DNA from: an uncultured Schlesneria sp.
Lineage (GTDB): Bacteria > Planctomycetota > Planctomycetia > Planctomycetales > Planctomycetaceae
Direction: 5' to 3'
Assembly: GCA_903871875.1 (NCBI GenBank)
Contig: CAIQIR010000057.1
Coordinates: 1-64,000, forward strand
Length of the DNA: 64,000 bases
Both the position numbers and the translations under genes were made by a program. Positions 17,397 to 25,712 of this stretch are shown one piece after another. Numbering within the stretch: position 1 is the first letter of the stretch; every line of letters starts with the position of its first letter. The notes beneath the pieces were generated by a model, which saw nothing but the letters and a program-made list of their open reading frames with translations, was not told where the DNA came from and made no database searches.

Positions 17397-18374
17397 CTAA
17401 CGGGCGCAGCGTGAATGAAGCGGACGGGGGCGTACAGAATAGTAGAACTTGGAGATGCGAGATTGACGCGCCCTTCTATTCGTCCGAATCGAACAGGATG
17501 GGAACCTCGATATCGGCGTCCTCGGGAAAGCAAGCTCTCTCCGGCAAGATATCACTACCGCATCGTTCCGTTTCTGTATCTCGGGTGATAAGTTGACCAT
17601 TCTTCCTAAAAGGCGATGCGAAATTAATTGGTCCACCCGAATTGCCATGCACTTCGGGCTATCCCAATTGAGGTTTCCAAAATAGATATTCAAGCCGCCG
17701 CCGCACTCCACAATGCTGTCGAGATCAAAACCGACACGAGTTGCCTTAGAGGTGAGAGCAGTGAAAAATAACATATCCTCGCCAGCCGCCTTGAGGTCTG
17801 TATTGAAACGTAGAAGCGGAGCGATGCCAAAGTTGTAGACGACTGTCGATGCCTGCGTCGGAAATTCTTGCACGACCAGTCCGACCATAACATCCGTCGG
17901 GATCGTCAGAACGCCGCTTTTTTGCTGAGAGGCGGCAATGAATTCGCCAGTCTGCGGGCCGCAAAATGTGTAAACGTGTGATTCGTGGAATCCTGGTCTT
18001 CGATTGTCCGTGAAATAAAAATCGAACCCTGATTCGTGCGCCTGGATGGCACGAGCGAGATGATTAGCGGGCCAAATATCGTCGGAATCCAGAAATGCAA
18101 TTAGAATGGAGGATTGATCTACTTCTTCGAGCCCACGATTGCGCGCCGCCGCAACTCCGCCGTTTTCTTGGCTGACTACTTTAAGACGCAAAGGCTCTCT
18201 CCAATGCAAGTCGCGCACTTCGTCGTGCGCTGGACACGGTGAAGCATCATCTATGACGATCACGTCTACGACCCAGTCGTCGGGGACGTGCTGGGACTGA
18301 ATAGAATTTAGCGCCCGCGTCAGAATCCCTGGATCTCGTTGAAAGTACGGGATGATTACGGACACTATTTGCAC
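17397..18374 (-). CDS. Family 2 glycosyltransferase with probable C-terminal frameshift
   Basis: GTG 18374 gives 325 aa; a second GTG at 18365 is also possible, and both overlap the end of the upstream pyruvyl transferase gene or abut it. GT-A motifs are clear: SVIIPYFQRDPGILTRALNS, VIVIDDASP, NGGVAAARNRG and the DxD-type FLDSDDIW. It likely adds a sugar to an exported polysaccharide. After CRRELAF (about 17530) the frame turns into Arg/Ser/Pro-rich sequence for some 40 residues. One additional base in the CCC run at 17524-17526 would restore an acidic ending FPEDADIEVPILFDSDE and a stop at 17476, so a one-base deletion or sequencing error is likely. Confidence 0.78.
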   Translation of the reverse strand: MQIVSVIIPYFQRDPGILTRALNSIQSQHVPDDWVVDVIVIDDASPCPAHDEVRDLHWREPLRLKVVSQENGGVAAARNRGLEEVDQSSILIAFLDSDDIWPANHLARAIQAHESGFDFYFTDNRRPGFHESHVYTFCGPQTGEFIAASQQKSGVLTIPTDVMVGLVVQEFPTQASTVVYNFGIAPLLRFNTDLKAAGEDMLFFTALTSKATRVGFDLDSIVECGGGLNIYFGNLNWDSPKCMAIRVDQLISHRLLGRMVNLSPEIQKRNDAVVISCRRELAFPRTPISRFPSCSIRTNRRARQSRISKFYYSVRPRPLHSRCAR

Positions 18375-18381
18375 AAGTAAT

Positions 18382-19269
18382 CTACTTTCTGTATTTTTGT
18401 TCGAGTTGTGTGAACTTGTCTTGCATTTGCGCGGTAACGTTTTCAATGACACTATCAGCACTTAAGCAGGGGGCTCGCTTGGCGAGTACAGATAAACGGT
18501 GAGCAGCGGCGTATGTGATCACCGTCCCAGTAGGGGCTGAGACAGGCCACCAAGACAAACCCGCCGCAATGTTCGCAAAGAACGGCCGACGGATCGTTGC
18601 GATCGACAGTTCAGACAGGCTTGAAGGCCAAAGACGATGCGGGTTGAGTTGGAGGCACAGAGCGTCCGCCCAATCGAACCACTTTTCCCGATGTATACTG
18701 TCGATTGGCAGTACCGGAACCCATGGCACACGGAGCGTGTCAGCCACGATTGCCCCGTGCATGGCTTCAGTGATTAGTATTTCACACCCGAGGATTTCGG
18801 TGATGACCTGTTCAACGGGCTTACGCGGGTCGATCAACCGGATGCCAGCTAGCTCACAAGCCGTCTGCCAGTTCCCTCTCGGCAAACTCTCCCAATGCGG
18901 CATGAAGCCAACATAGCGAGGATCTCGCAGAAATTTGACGTTGAGGGCGCGCAAGAGGATGGCAGCGTCACCAATGCCTAAACTTTCGGGAAGGCCGAGG
19001 AGGCGGGCTGTTCTCGGTCCACGGACAAAGAAGATATCCCAATCCCCACCATGCACATTCGGGGTTTGATGATAGATAGGGTTGTGGCCAGCCCCAAAGA
19101 CGAGTTTCTTGGCATTGGCTTCATAATGATTTCCGATAATCGAGCCGATGCCGAGGAATAGGACGCGCGGGTCGTGATCGAAGAAGCCCGGCAGCAATTG
19201 GGGCCATAGCCACTCGTTTAGCTCATCACCAAAGTTTGGTTGGTCGCCTTTGAAATGCTCCAGCTTCAC
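18382..19269 (-). CDS. Polysaccharide pyruvyl transferase family protein
   Basis: The 295-aa protein starts at ATG 19269. NFGDELNEWLWPQLLPGFF, VLFLGIGSIIG, FVRGPRTARLLG and the later ITEAMHGAIVADTLRVPWV match the CsaB/WcaK polysaccharide pyruvyl transferase family, which ketalises sugars with phosphoenolpyruvate or marks surface glycans for anchoring. The conserved HG in the AMHGAIVADTL segment is the usual active-site region. Its stop codon lies 8 bp before the glycosyltransferase GTG on the same strand, so the two form a likely operon for surface polysaccharide modification, carried as cargo of the island. Confidence 0.85.
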   Translation of the reverse strand: MKLEHFKGDQPNFGDELNEWLWPQLLPGFFDHDPRVLFLGIGSIIGNHYEANAKKLVFGAGHNPIYHQTPNVHGGDWDIFFVRGPRTARLLGLPESLGIGDAAILLRALNVKFLRDPRYVGFMPHWESLPRGNWQTACELAGIRLIDPRKPVEQVITEILGCEILITEAMHGAIVADTLRVPWVPVLPIDSIHREKWFDWADALCLQLNPHRLWPSSLSELSIATIRRPFFANIAAGLSWWPVSAPTGTVITYAAAHRLSVLAKRAPCLSADSVIENVTAQMQDKFTQLEQKYRK

Positions 19270-19502
19270 AACGAAACCATATTAACGCTCTCCGTAGCCC
19301 ATCGCTTAACCGGGCGTCTAAGTATTTGGCTGGCGAAAGAGGCCAGAAAGCATAGCGAAAATGCCAGCAACGAGCATACACAACAATACGCCAGTTTTGG
19401 ATAAGACGTTAGCTATAACATACGGAATATAGAACGCAATAAGCAACTGGCATGTCGCTCCAAAGCACGTGACTGCCTACCTTTAGCATTTCCTCTCGCT
19501 CC

Positions 19503-20010
19503 GGTTGGTTCGCGAAGCGGAAAATCATCCATACCACGTCGCCGCCCGTTGATGGCCTGCCTGAAACGCATTTGCATGCCCACGTTGTCGTGTTCAACAC
19601 GACCTGGGACGAAGAAGAAAGAGCGGTGGAAAGCGGGCCAGTTTCCGGGAACTCAATCGGGACACACCGTACTTCCGGCGGCAGTACGCGTCCGTCTGGC
19701 TGACAAACTTGCAAACTTCAAGACGATAGTTTTGGTCTTGAGCGCAAACACGACGAGTTTTGAGATCGCCGAGATACCTGCCGATGTGCTGGGGCGATTC
19801 TCACGCCAGACGGCATTCATTGAGAATCTGCCGCATGCACCTCGGGTCCGTCGATGCGGGCAATGAAGTTACGACATGCCCGCGTGCCCGGATTCGATTT
19901 CTCCAAAAAGCGGAATTCTTGGCATCGGCATAACACTTGGGGACGGCGACCCCAAGACGCGGAAAACCAAGAAAAAGTCGTTATCAGCCATGATGAGATC
20001 ATCAAGGCGC
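19503..20010 (+). pseudogene. MobF/TrwC-type conjugative relaxase remnant, multiply frameshifted
   Basis: No intact frame exists, but three frames read together match a MobF relaxase. One frame gives PPVDGLPETHLHAHVVVFN with the metal-binding His triad encoded at 19569, 19575 and 19581. A second gives ERWKAGQF, then VRVRLADKLANFK and TSFEIAEIPADVLGRFSR. A third supplies the missing link RELNRDTPYFRRQY between them. The order agrees with TrwC/TraI proteins. A weaker Lys-rich segment (GDGDPKTRKTKKKSLS) near 19925-20000 may be the next block. At least three frameshifts and internal stops mean it is dead. It implies the island once had, or hitched on, a conjugative element. Confidence 0.72.
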
Positions 20011-20240
20011 TGAATAGCCCCGGCGATTCCGACGGCGGTGTTTGCCCGATTGTAATGACGGAAGTGCCTTTCAGGGAATGAGTTGCGATCGACGGAGAAC
20101 AAACATGGGACGGTTTTTCTGGCCCCTGGCCCCCATTACCTTGTGATTGTTTTCGTACCGGGTTCGTCATGTTGTCAGGAAATGACAAGGAAGCAATGGG
20201 GCAAACGTCTCGTTCACATATAAACAAAAGGTTCTCAGTC

Positions 20241-20670
20241 ATGACTCGAAAATACGGCAGCGTGAAGGCGGGCAAGCTGAAGGCGACCGCCAACCACATC
20301 CGTGAAGCGATGGGGACCGAAGAAGAAGTGCGAGCACTCGGGTTTTCATACATCCATCGTCCTTTAAATCCGATCATCTGCCTTCCAGACCTTGAGGTCG
20401 TCGATGGCAACCGGAGGCTGGCAGGAGTGTTGCTGGTGGCTGGGCCAGACGCCGATGTTTCAGTCTGCATCACGGACGAGCCGTTGGATGACTCGGCGAA
20501 GCTAGAAATCATGATGGAGTCCGCGATCCATACGCGAGGGCTGAGCGCCTATGAGGAATATTTGGGTGCCAGCCAGTGGATGGAACGAAACCCTGGGGCC
20601 ACGGCGGAGCAACTCGGAAAACGTATCGGCAGGAAGCCTGCGATGATGAGCCGGATTCTCTCACTGAGTC
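20241..20670 (+). pseudogene. ParB-like nuclease-domain protein, 3' end cut by IS66
   Basis: From ATG 20241 the protein reads MTRKYGSVKAGKLKATANHI, then HRPLNPIICLPDLEVVDGNRR with the VDGNRRLAG box of the ParB/Srx fold, and later SAYEEYLGASQWMERNPGATA leading into a helix-turn-helix (AEQLGKRIGRKPAMMSRIL). This is the N-terminal and central DNA-binding part of plasmid-type ParB/KorB proteins. Around 20671 the sequence switches to IS66 transposase in another frame, and the ParB frame ends a few codons later at 20717. The C-terminal dimerisation part is therefore missing. With the relaxase remnant it suggests plasmid or integrative-element ancestry. Confidence 0.7.
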
Positions 20671-21300
20671 GATGTATATCAGGGCTTTTTGCAGTGCGAC
20701 GCGTATGCCGGATATGACGAACTCTTTCGGCGATCCCAGGGGACGGTGATCGAAGTGGGCTGCTGGGCCCATGCGCGGCGAAAGTTCGTCGAAGCGCAGA
20801 AGACGAGCCCGCGAGAAGCGCACGAAGCGGTCGCGCGGATCAAACAATTGTATGCCATCGAACACGAAGCGAAAGAGTTCGACGCGGCCGCGCGGATGTC
20901 CCTGCGCCAAGAGAAGTCGACCCCGCTGTTGTCCTCACTGAAAGTCTGGCTCGATCAACTGGCCGTCACCGCGCGACCGAAGAGTCCTCTCGGAGAAGCC
21001 GTCACCTACGCCCGCAACCAATGGTCCGCACTCAACGTCTATGTCATCGACGGTGGGCTGACGATCGACAACAACGCCGCCGAACGCGCGGTGAAACCCT
21101 TTGCCATCGGCCGTAAGAACTGGCTCTTTTTCGGCAGCGACGACGGAGGTCGTCGGCTCGCCATTCTTTCCAGCTTCACCGCCACGTGCCAGCAATTCGG
21201 CGTCAATCCCTGGACCTGGCTGAAAGACACTCTCACCCGCCTGCCCAACACTCCCACCGATCAACTCGCAATGCCCCTGCCACAACAACCCGCGAAATAA
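20671..21300 (+). pseudogene. IS66-family transposase, C-terminal half only
   Basis: The frame from about 20671 reads YQGFLQCDAYAGYDELFRR, then GCWAHARRKFVEAQK, VIDGGLTIDNNAAERAVKPF and GRKNWLFFGSDDGGRRLAIL, the standard DDE region and C-terminus of IS66 transposases, ending at 21300. The N-terminal half with the first catalytic Asp region and the accessory TnpA/TnpB genes are absent, and there is no native start codon; TTG 20689 is only a fortuitous initiation site. The element abuts the truncated ParB gene directly, so the 5' break coincides with that junction. Confidence 0.88.
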
Positions 21301-21355
21301 TGCGGCTAAGACGTTTTTTGATTTTCTAGCACCTGTCCGCCGCCGAACGGACACG
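21220..21355 (+). repeat. IS66 right end, copy 1
   Basis: The transposase C-terminal coding end from CTGAAAGACACTCTCACC through the stop codon and on to the palindromic end TGTCCGCCGCCGAACGGACA (21334-21353). It is the reference copy for the two shorter repeats downstream. Confidence 0.8.
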
Positions 21356-21439
21356 TTGTGAATATCCAAATACACAACAATGCCCGGCCATTTTCCTCGC
21401 AACTCCGCATAGCGCTGGACTCGGCATAATTGCGGTTAT

Positions 21440-21700
21440 GCGGAGCTCCGCATAACCGCAAAAACTGGCTTTTCTTCGGCAGCGACGTTGCGGTCGCCGA
21501 CTCGCAATTCTTTCCAGCTTCACCGCCACGTGCCAACAGTTCGGCGTCAACCCCTGGACCTGGCTGAAAGACACTCTCACCCGACTTCCCGCCACCCCCA
21601 ACGACCAACTCGCCGTACTCCTGCCACAACCGGCCCTGAACTAACGCGACCAGGGCCAATCTTCAAATTCTTCCAACCTGTCCGCCACCGAACGGACACG
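21440..21700 (+). mobile_element. IS66 3'-end remnant, copy 2
   Basis: Starts with sequence matching the transposase segment CATAACCGCAAAAACTGGCT (compare copy 1 near 21110), carries a small frameshift after GCAGCGACG, then follows the same coding end and terminal palindrome TGTCCG-CACCGAA-type-CGGACA, ending at 21700. The last 137 bp (21564-21700) are repeated again immediately downstream. Confidence 0.75.
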
Positions 21701-21838
21701 CTGAAAGACACTCTCACTCGGCTTCCCGCCACCCCCAACCGAACAACTCGCCACACTCCTGCCTCAACCGGCCGTGAAATAACGCGACCAGGGTCAATCT
21801 TTAAATTCTTACCACCTGTCCGCCACCGAACGGACACA
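21701..21838 (+). repeat. IS66 right-end tandem repeat, copy 3
   Basis: Begins CTGAAAGACACTCTCACTCG exactly after copy 2 and matches its last 137 bp with few substitutions and one extra base, ending in TGTCCGCCACCGAACGGACA (21818-21837). A head-to-tail duplication of only the right end is unusual for transposition and fits replication slippage or recombination. Confidence 0.8.
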
Positions 21839-21981
21839 ATTGCTCTACATGTGCGCCATTTTGACTTTACGTATCTGACTCGCCATCGCTATGCATTGCG
21901 TTGCGTTCGATCGACTACGGGCGATGATCTCCAGAATTGGGCTCAACATCGACGTACTCACCAACTTCGCCACTCAGCGGG

Positions 21982-23952
21982 TCAATAAGTAATTGAGAAT
22001 CCATCCTCTATGGAATATTCAAACGCCAACGAGTGAGCGCCGTTTGAGAAGCTACCGCGTAGAAAAGTTATTATACCACCGTCAGTGCTTACAGACGAAC
22101 TAAGTTTTAGTAGTGAATAATGCGATGGGCCAATAATATTCCACCACTCTTTCTCTGCTCCGAGGCCCAGCGTGGATTTTGAGCCGTTGAAGTTCGGGTC
22201 AAACACAAACGACGCCGAAGCACTTAAATCGACACCGTGACCACCAAGATTGTTCCTGCCAACGATTTCAAATTTGTGCGTAAGTGTTCCCTTGTTGGGG
22301 TCAAAAGTTGCTTTGTAGCTCGCTGTTTTGAGGTCGGTGAATTCGTCAAACGTATAATTCACGCTCTGGATATCAATTTTTGATGCTGCTATCGGAAGCT
22401 GATGGCCCATCGCAATCGCGTCGAAAGTTGTGACCACCTCAAATGCGAAGGCGGATAAGGATGCCAAATCTGCCGCAGACCGTAGGATCTCTTTAATTCG
22501 ACCAGCAAAAGACTTCGTAAAAACAAACTCTAATTCATTTTCAATGCCGCCACTGACTGACAACTCAGCGAGAGAAAAGTTACCGGAAGGGTCAATGCGA
22601 GTCACTGGCTCGTTCATCGCGTAGACATATCGATTTATAGACGCGGGAATGCGCGTGGACTCTGGGTATCGATCTTGACCTACGAAACGCCCTGTCCCTA
22701 CATTCATATACCGCGCACGCAGGTAATCAAGTCCCGTTATCGCATCCCTCTGTTGGCCCGCAAACAGGTACGTGTTCGGGATGCTTCCAGTCTGCAAGAT
22801 GACCCGTCCGAAAGCGTCATACACGTAAGTATTGGCCGGCGTCCCACTTTGGTCGGTGAGAATTCGAGTGCTTCCAAGACCATCTCCTAAATACCAGTGG
22901 CTAATGGTGGAGGCTGCGGTTTGAGAAATCAGGTTCAGGCCGTAGACATACGACGTGATAGCCCCTGCCGTGGTGTATTCCAGCACGACCTGAGGGTACG
23001 CTTGAATTGTGTCGATTAAGTACCGCGTCAATTGTCCATTCGTAGTTTGCGAGACGCGGATTCCATTTGGATCATAAGCGTACTGCATGTCAGGTGTGCC
23101 GTCATTGTTCGTGTCGACGGAGATCATGCGGTGATCGTAGTCCCACTTGTACAGGGTGGTCCCAATGGGAGAGGACTTTGAAAGTGTGTCTCCGCTGGCG
23201 TCATAGGTATATGTCGTCGTTATACCGAGCGTTTCCGTGAGAAGTCGGTCATTCATGTCGTACGTGGATGTCGTGAGACCCTCTGCCGTATCGTTGCGGG
23301 TTAACCGATTGCCGACCGGGTCATACGTGTAAGCGATCGCCCGGTTCCCGGCAGATGACAGGTCGACGATCGTTTCGCTGATCAACCGGTCCAGCGCATC
23401 GTAGCCGTAGGTCACATGGCGGCCGCTTGCCTCGACGACGGCATCGCGGCGCCCGGTGGCAGCGAGTGTGTATTGGTAGCTCGCGATGATTCCGTTCGGG
23501 CCGGTGTCGACGATCGAAATAAGGCGGCCGAGGATGTCGTATGTTCGTGCTTCGGTCGTGTTGTTGGGGAATTGCGTGAGGATCAGATTGCCGAGCGCGT
23601 CGTAGGTGTAACTCGTGATGCCGCCCACGGAATCGGTGACAACCGCCATTCGGCCCAGAACGTCGAATGTATATTGCGTCGTTCCGACTGGGGTTGTATC
23701 GACAACGATCGCGCTCACCTCACGAAAACAGTTTCGTTCTCGCCAGATATTTTGCACTATAAAAGCAGTAAATAGGATCACGCCACCAAACCACAAGTAC
23801 CAAAAAAGATACGGAAACCGCCTTCTCAACGGCGTTCGGATTGGAACGCCGGACTCTGGAATCGAATCCTTCTTTCCGAAGGCACCTGCGTGGGCATTTG
23901 ATTGTTTGTCGTCTTCAAAACCGTATTCGTCATTATCGTCCCGGCTTCTCAA
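21982..23952 (-). CDS. RHS/YD-repeat protein with membrane N-terminus and novel C-terminal domain
   Basis: The 656-aa product starts at TTG 23952, backed by AGGAGG 10 bp upstream. Residues 1-75 are a charged segment and one membrane helix (FPYLFWYLWFGGVILFTAFI). From about residue 92, YD repeats begin (YTFDVLGRMAVVTD, YTYDALGNLILTQ, YGYDALDRLISE). The RHS-associated core follows (GLDYLRARYMNVGTGRFVGQD, ending RIDPSG near residue 460). The final 195 residues are unlike the rest and look like a beta-rich polymorphic tip, probably the effector part. The abrupt join of a membrane helix to a short repeat set suggests a chimera from recombination between rhs loci. No immunity gene is identified. 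Confidence 0.8.
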   Translation of the reverse strand: MRSRDDNDEYGFEDDKQSNAHAGAFGKKDSIPESGVPIRTPLRRRFPYLFWYLWFGGVILFTAFIVQNIWRERNCFREVSAIVVDTTPVGTTQYTFDVLGRMAVVTDSVGGITSYTYDALGNLILTQFPNNTTEARTYDILGRLISIVDTGPNGIIASYQYTLAATGRRDAVVEASGRHVTYGYDALDRLISETIVDLSSAGNRAIAYTYDPVGNRLTRNDTAEGLTTSTYDMNDRLLTETLGITTTYTYDASGDTLSKSSPIGTTLYKWDYDHRMISVDTNNDGTPDMQYAYDPNGIRVSQTTNGQLTRYLIDTIQAYPQVVLEYTTAGAITSYVYGLNLISQTAASTISHWYLGDGLGSTRILTDQSGTPANTYVYDAFGRVILQTGSIPNTYLFAGQQRDAITGLDYLRARYMNVGTGRFVGQDRYPESTRIPASINRYVYAMNEPVTRIDPSGNFSLAELSVSGGIENELEFVFTKSFAGRIKEILRSAADLASLSAFAFEVVTTFDAIAMGHQLPIAASKIDIQSVNYTFDEFTDLKTASYKATFDPNKGTLTHKFEIVGRNNLGGHGVDLSASASFVFDPNFNGSKSTLGLGAEKEWWNIIGPSHYSLLKLSSSVSTDGGIITFLRGSFSNGAHSLAFEYSIEDGFSITY

Positions 23953-24017
23953 GATAAGACAACCTCCTCAAATTGCCTGAATGTCAAACAGCATTACGAT
24001 TCCAGCTCATTGCTTTT

Positions 24018-24167
24018 TCAGGTCAGCGAATGACGGAAAAGCTGTTTGGATGCAATTCGCTTGTTCGCACGATCCAGTTGACGCTGAAGCATCACGATCA
24101 AATCGATTAACCGTTCCAGGTCGATCCGCCCCTCGCGAACATCCTGTTTCAGCTGCTCTGTGTCCAT
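24018..24167 (-). pseudogene. IS66 transposase N-terminal remnant, opposite orientation
   Basis: ATG 24167, preceded by GGGG, encodes MDTEQLKQDVREGRIDLERL and then LIVMLQRQLDRANKRIA, the characteristic helical start of IS66 transposases in planctomycetes, before degenerating and stopping after 49 aa. It lies on the minus strand, opposite to the IS66 C-terminal fragments at 20.7-21.8 kb, with the RHS gene between them. Either an inversion split one element or two independent insertions decayed. The match is from memory of the family and not from an alignment. Confidence 0.6.
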
Positions 24168-24276
24168 CCCCGAGAAATAAACAATTTCGACTTTTCACGC
24201 AGCGCCAGTTTCAAAAATTAGACAGCTACTCTCAAACTGATCCCAGTCCGGTATGCCATTTTTCTTTTGTGCAGAC

Positions 24277-24324
24277 TATCCAGATTGCATCACACTGGAA
24301 CTCCAAAGTATCGCAATCTGGATA
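24277..24324. repeat. Perfect 12-bp inverted repeat
   Basis: TATCCAGATTGC (24277-24288) and GCAATCTGGATA (24313-24324) flank 24 bases. Arms are perfect. No U tract follows on either strand, so it is not an obvious terminator; it could be a protein-binding site or a small decayed element end. Confidence 0.6.
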
Positions 24325-24364
24325 CACCCAATTCTGAGTGTTGAACTCGAGTTTTCCCCGTTTC

Positions 24365-24422
24365 GCAGCTAAATTTCTGCAACAAATGCGTCATATATGA
24401 TGTGAGGACGGATTAGCACCGG
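24365..24422 (+). repeat. Direct repeat flanking RES-like gene, copy 1
   Basis: About four of five bases match copy 2 at 25531-25588 without gaps. The identical core is AAATGCGTCATATAT (24384-24398). The two copies are 1,166 bp apart and bracket the RES-like gene. Confidence 0.65.
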
Positions 24423-24724
24423 GAGATTCCGCAAGTTGAAGTGCTATTCAATTTGCCCATCTTGGTTAGGGAGCACCTCCCATTCGCAAAACAATCGCTT
24501 TTGAAAATCGTCGTTGTATCGGACTGGCGCGCCTTTGGTGAACATGCTTTCGGACGGGCTGTTGGTCGAGGACATCCAGACCGTCCGCCGTATTGTCGAT
24601 GCGTTGCGCGAGAAACTCGGGGACGATGAAGCAAAGCACAGAACCTGAGTGGTGTTCATTGTGACCGCGTTCGGTGGGCGAGCAAATCATCTAACCGCCG
24701 TCATGGCACCACCGGACTTCTGCA

Positions 24725-25300
24725 TCAAAGAATTTTCTGATACAGCTGAATGATCTCTTCGTATGGCATTGCCATAACGCGTTCGACACTTTGAAGCCCG
24801 GGATTTGCTGCGAGGCATAGACCGCCCATCCTAACGACGATTCCAGACGCGCTCGGCGCAAAGAAACCCAAGTAATCCCTCGCATACGACTGCTTTGCAA
24901 ATTCCTCGACAAGTAGATGTGAGTATTCCCACTTCTTTGTGGAATCCTTCTCTTGATAGATCGCACTTTGAATTTCCTTGGGAAATCGTCCAACCGAAAT
25001 CACCGGCAACTGATCCTTCGTCTGCCAGACCTCGACGGTGCGACCAATCGGAGGGTTCGTCGCTGAATAGCCCAATTCAGCAAGGGAAACACCGAGGTCA
25101 TCTGCGAAGTACTTCGTCGGTTGGCCTTGAAGATTCCACCGTCCTGCTCGCTCCGACACGAAGCTCGGTTGCCAGCGCTCCCAGGGAACATTCGCTAAAT
25201 GGATGATGCCGCTGCCGGCGGTCAGCGTTTCCGTGAACTGCGAGATGTCACTGTGAAAGACGTCGCGAACGCCGGTCAAGAACTCTTCGTGGTTCAACAT
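24725..25300 (-). CDS. RES-domain-like protein, putative toxin
   Basis: ATG 25300 with AAGGAG 6 bp upstream gives 191 aa. The segment GRWNLQGQPTKYFADDLGVSLAELG resembles the start of RES domains, in which Arg, Tyr and Glu line an NAD+-degrading pocket, and GFFAPSASGIVV may carry the later conserved Ser. RES toxins normally sit downstream of a Xre/MbcA/ParS antitoxin; none is adjacent on either side, so this is an orphan or a divergent homolog with another role. Two imperfect direct repeats bracket the gene, hinting that gene plus flanks moved as a unit. Family assignment was made by eye and is tentative. Confidence 0.5.
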   Translation of the reverse strand: MLNHEEFLTGVRDVFHSDISQFTETLTAGSGIIHLANVPWERWQPSFVSERAGRWNLQGQPTKYFADDLGVSLAELGYSATNPPIGRTVEVWQTKDQLPVISVGRFPKEIQSAIYQEKDSTKKWEYSHLLVEEFAKQSYARDYLGFFAPSASGIVVRMGGLCLAANPGLQSVERVMAMPYEEIIQLYQKIL

Positions 25301-25712
25301 GTTGCTCCTTTTTTTCGACGACAAGCATTTCTGTGTCTGAAATCTCGTTTCTCATTCAGAGCTGGGGCTTCGTCGTCCTTCATGGTTCGGGCTTGTCCTT
25401 GAGCCCTCGCAATGTCCGTGCGGTTTGGTCGGGTAAAGCTGCCGTTCAAGTGAAAACGGCACCACACCATTTTTGTATCCCAATGCGGATAAAGCGATTC
25501 GGTACCATGTCGATGGATTCATGGTGCTCCACAGCTTAATTTCCACGAAAAATGCGTCATATATCATATGAGAACGGCCTAGCTCCGGCAGGTTCTGCCG
25601 ACCCCTGTGGTTTTTTCAAATAAAAATTGGAAATTGGAATCGCAACAACGTAAAGTTAATCGCATGGCAATGAATGCCGTCAATTACTTTCTCTCACAGT
25701 GAGTTGCGGATC
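25301..25712. other. Non-coding stretch between RES-like gene and recombinase partner
   Basis: No gene is seen. It contains direct repeat copy 2 and the likely promoters of the divergent RES-like gene and the recombinase transcription unit. Confidence 0.45.
25531..25588 (+). repeat. Direct repeat flanking RES-like gene, copy 2
   Basis: Partner of the copy at 24365-24422, with the core AAATGCGTCATATAT at 25550-25564. The following bases TCATATGA differ from copy 1 by two substitutions. Confidence 0.65.

Larger units (their letters stand above)
24168..24724. other. Non-coding stretch with repeat and a short coding-like remnant
   Basis: Holds the inverted repeat at 24277-24324, direct repeat copy 1 at 24365-24422, and a 34-codon + strand frame (24544-24648, ATG to TGA) reading MLSDGLLVEDIQTVRRIVDA, which has protein-like composition but no recognisable family and an upstream stop. 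It is likely the tail of a lost gene. Confidence 0.45.

Noticed and set aside
24544-24648. Short + strand frame as antitoxin for the RES-like gene
   Set aside because: It is convergent, 34 codons, and lacks an Xre or MbcA-like pattern, so it does not fit known RES antitoxins.
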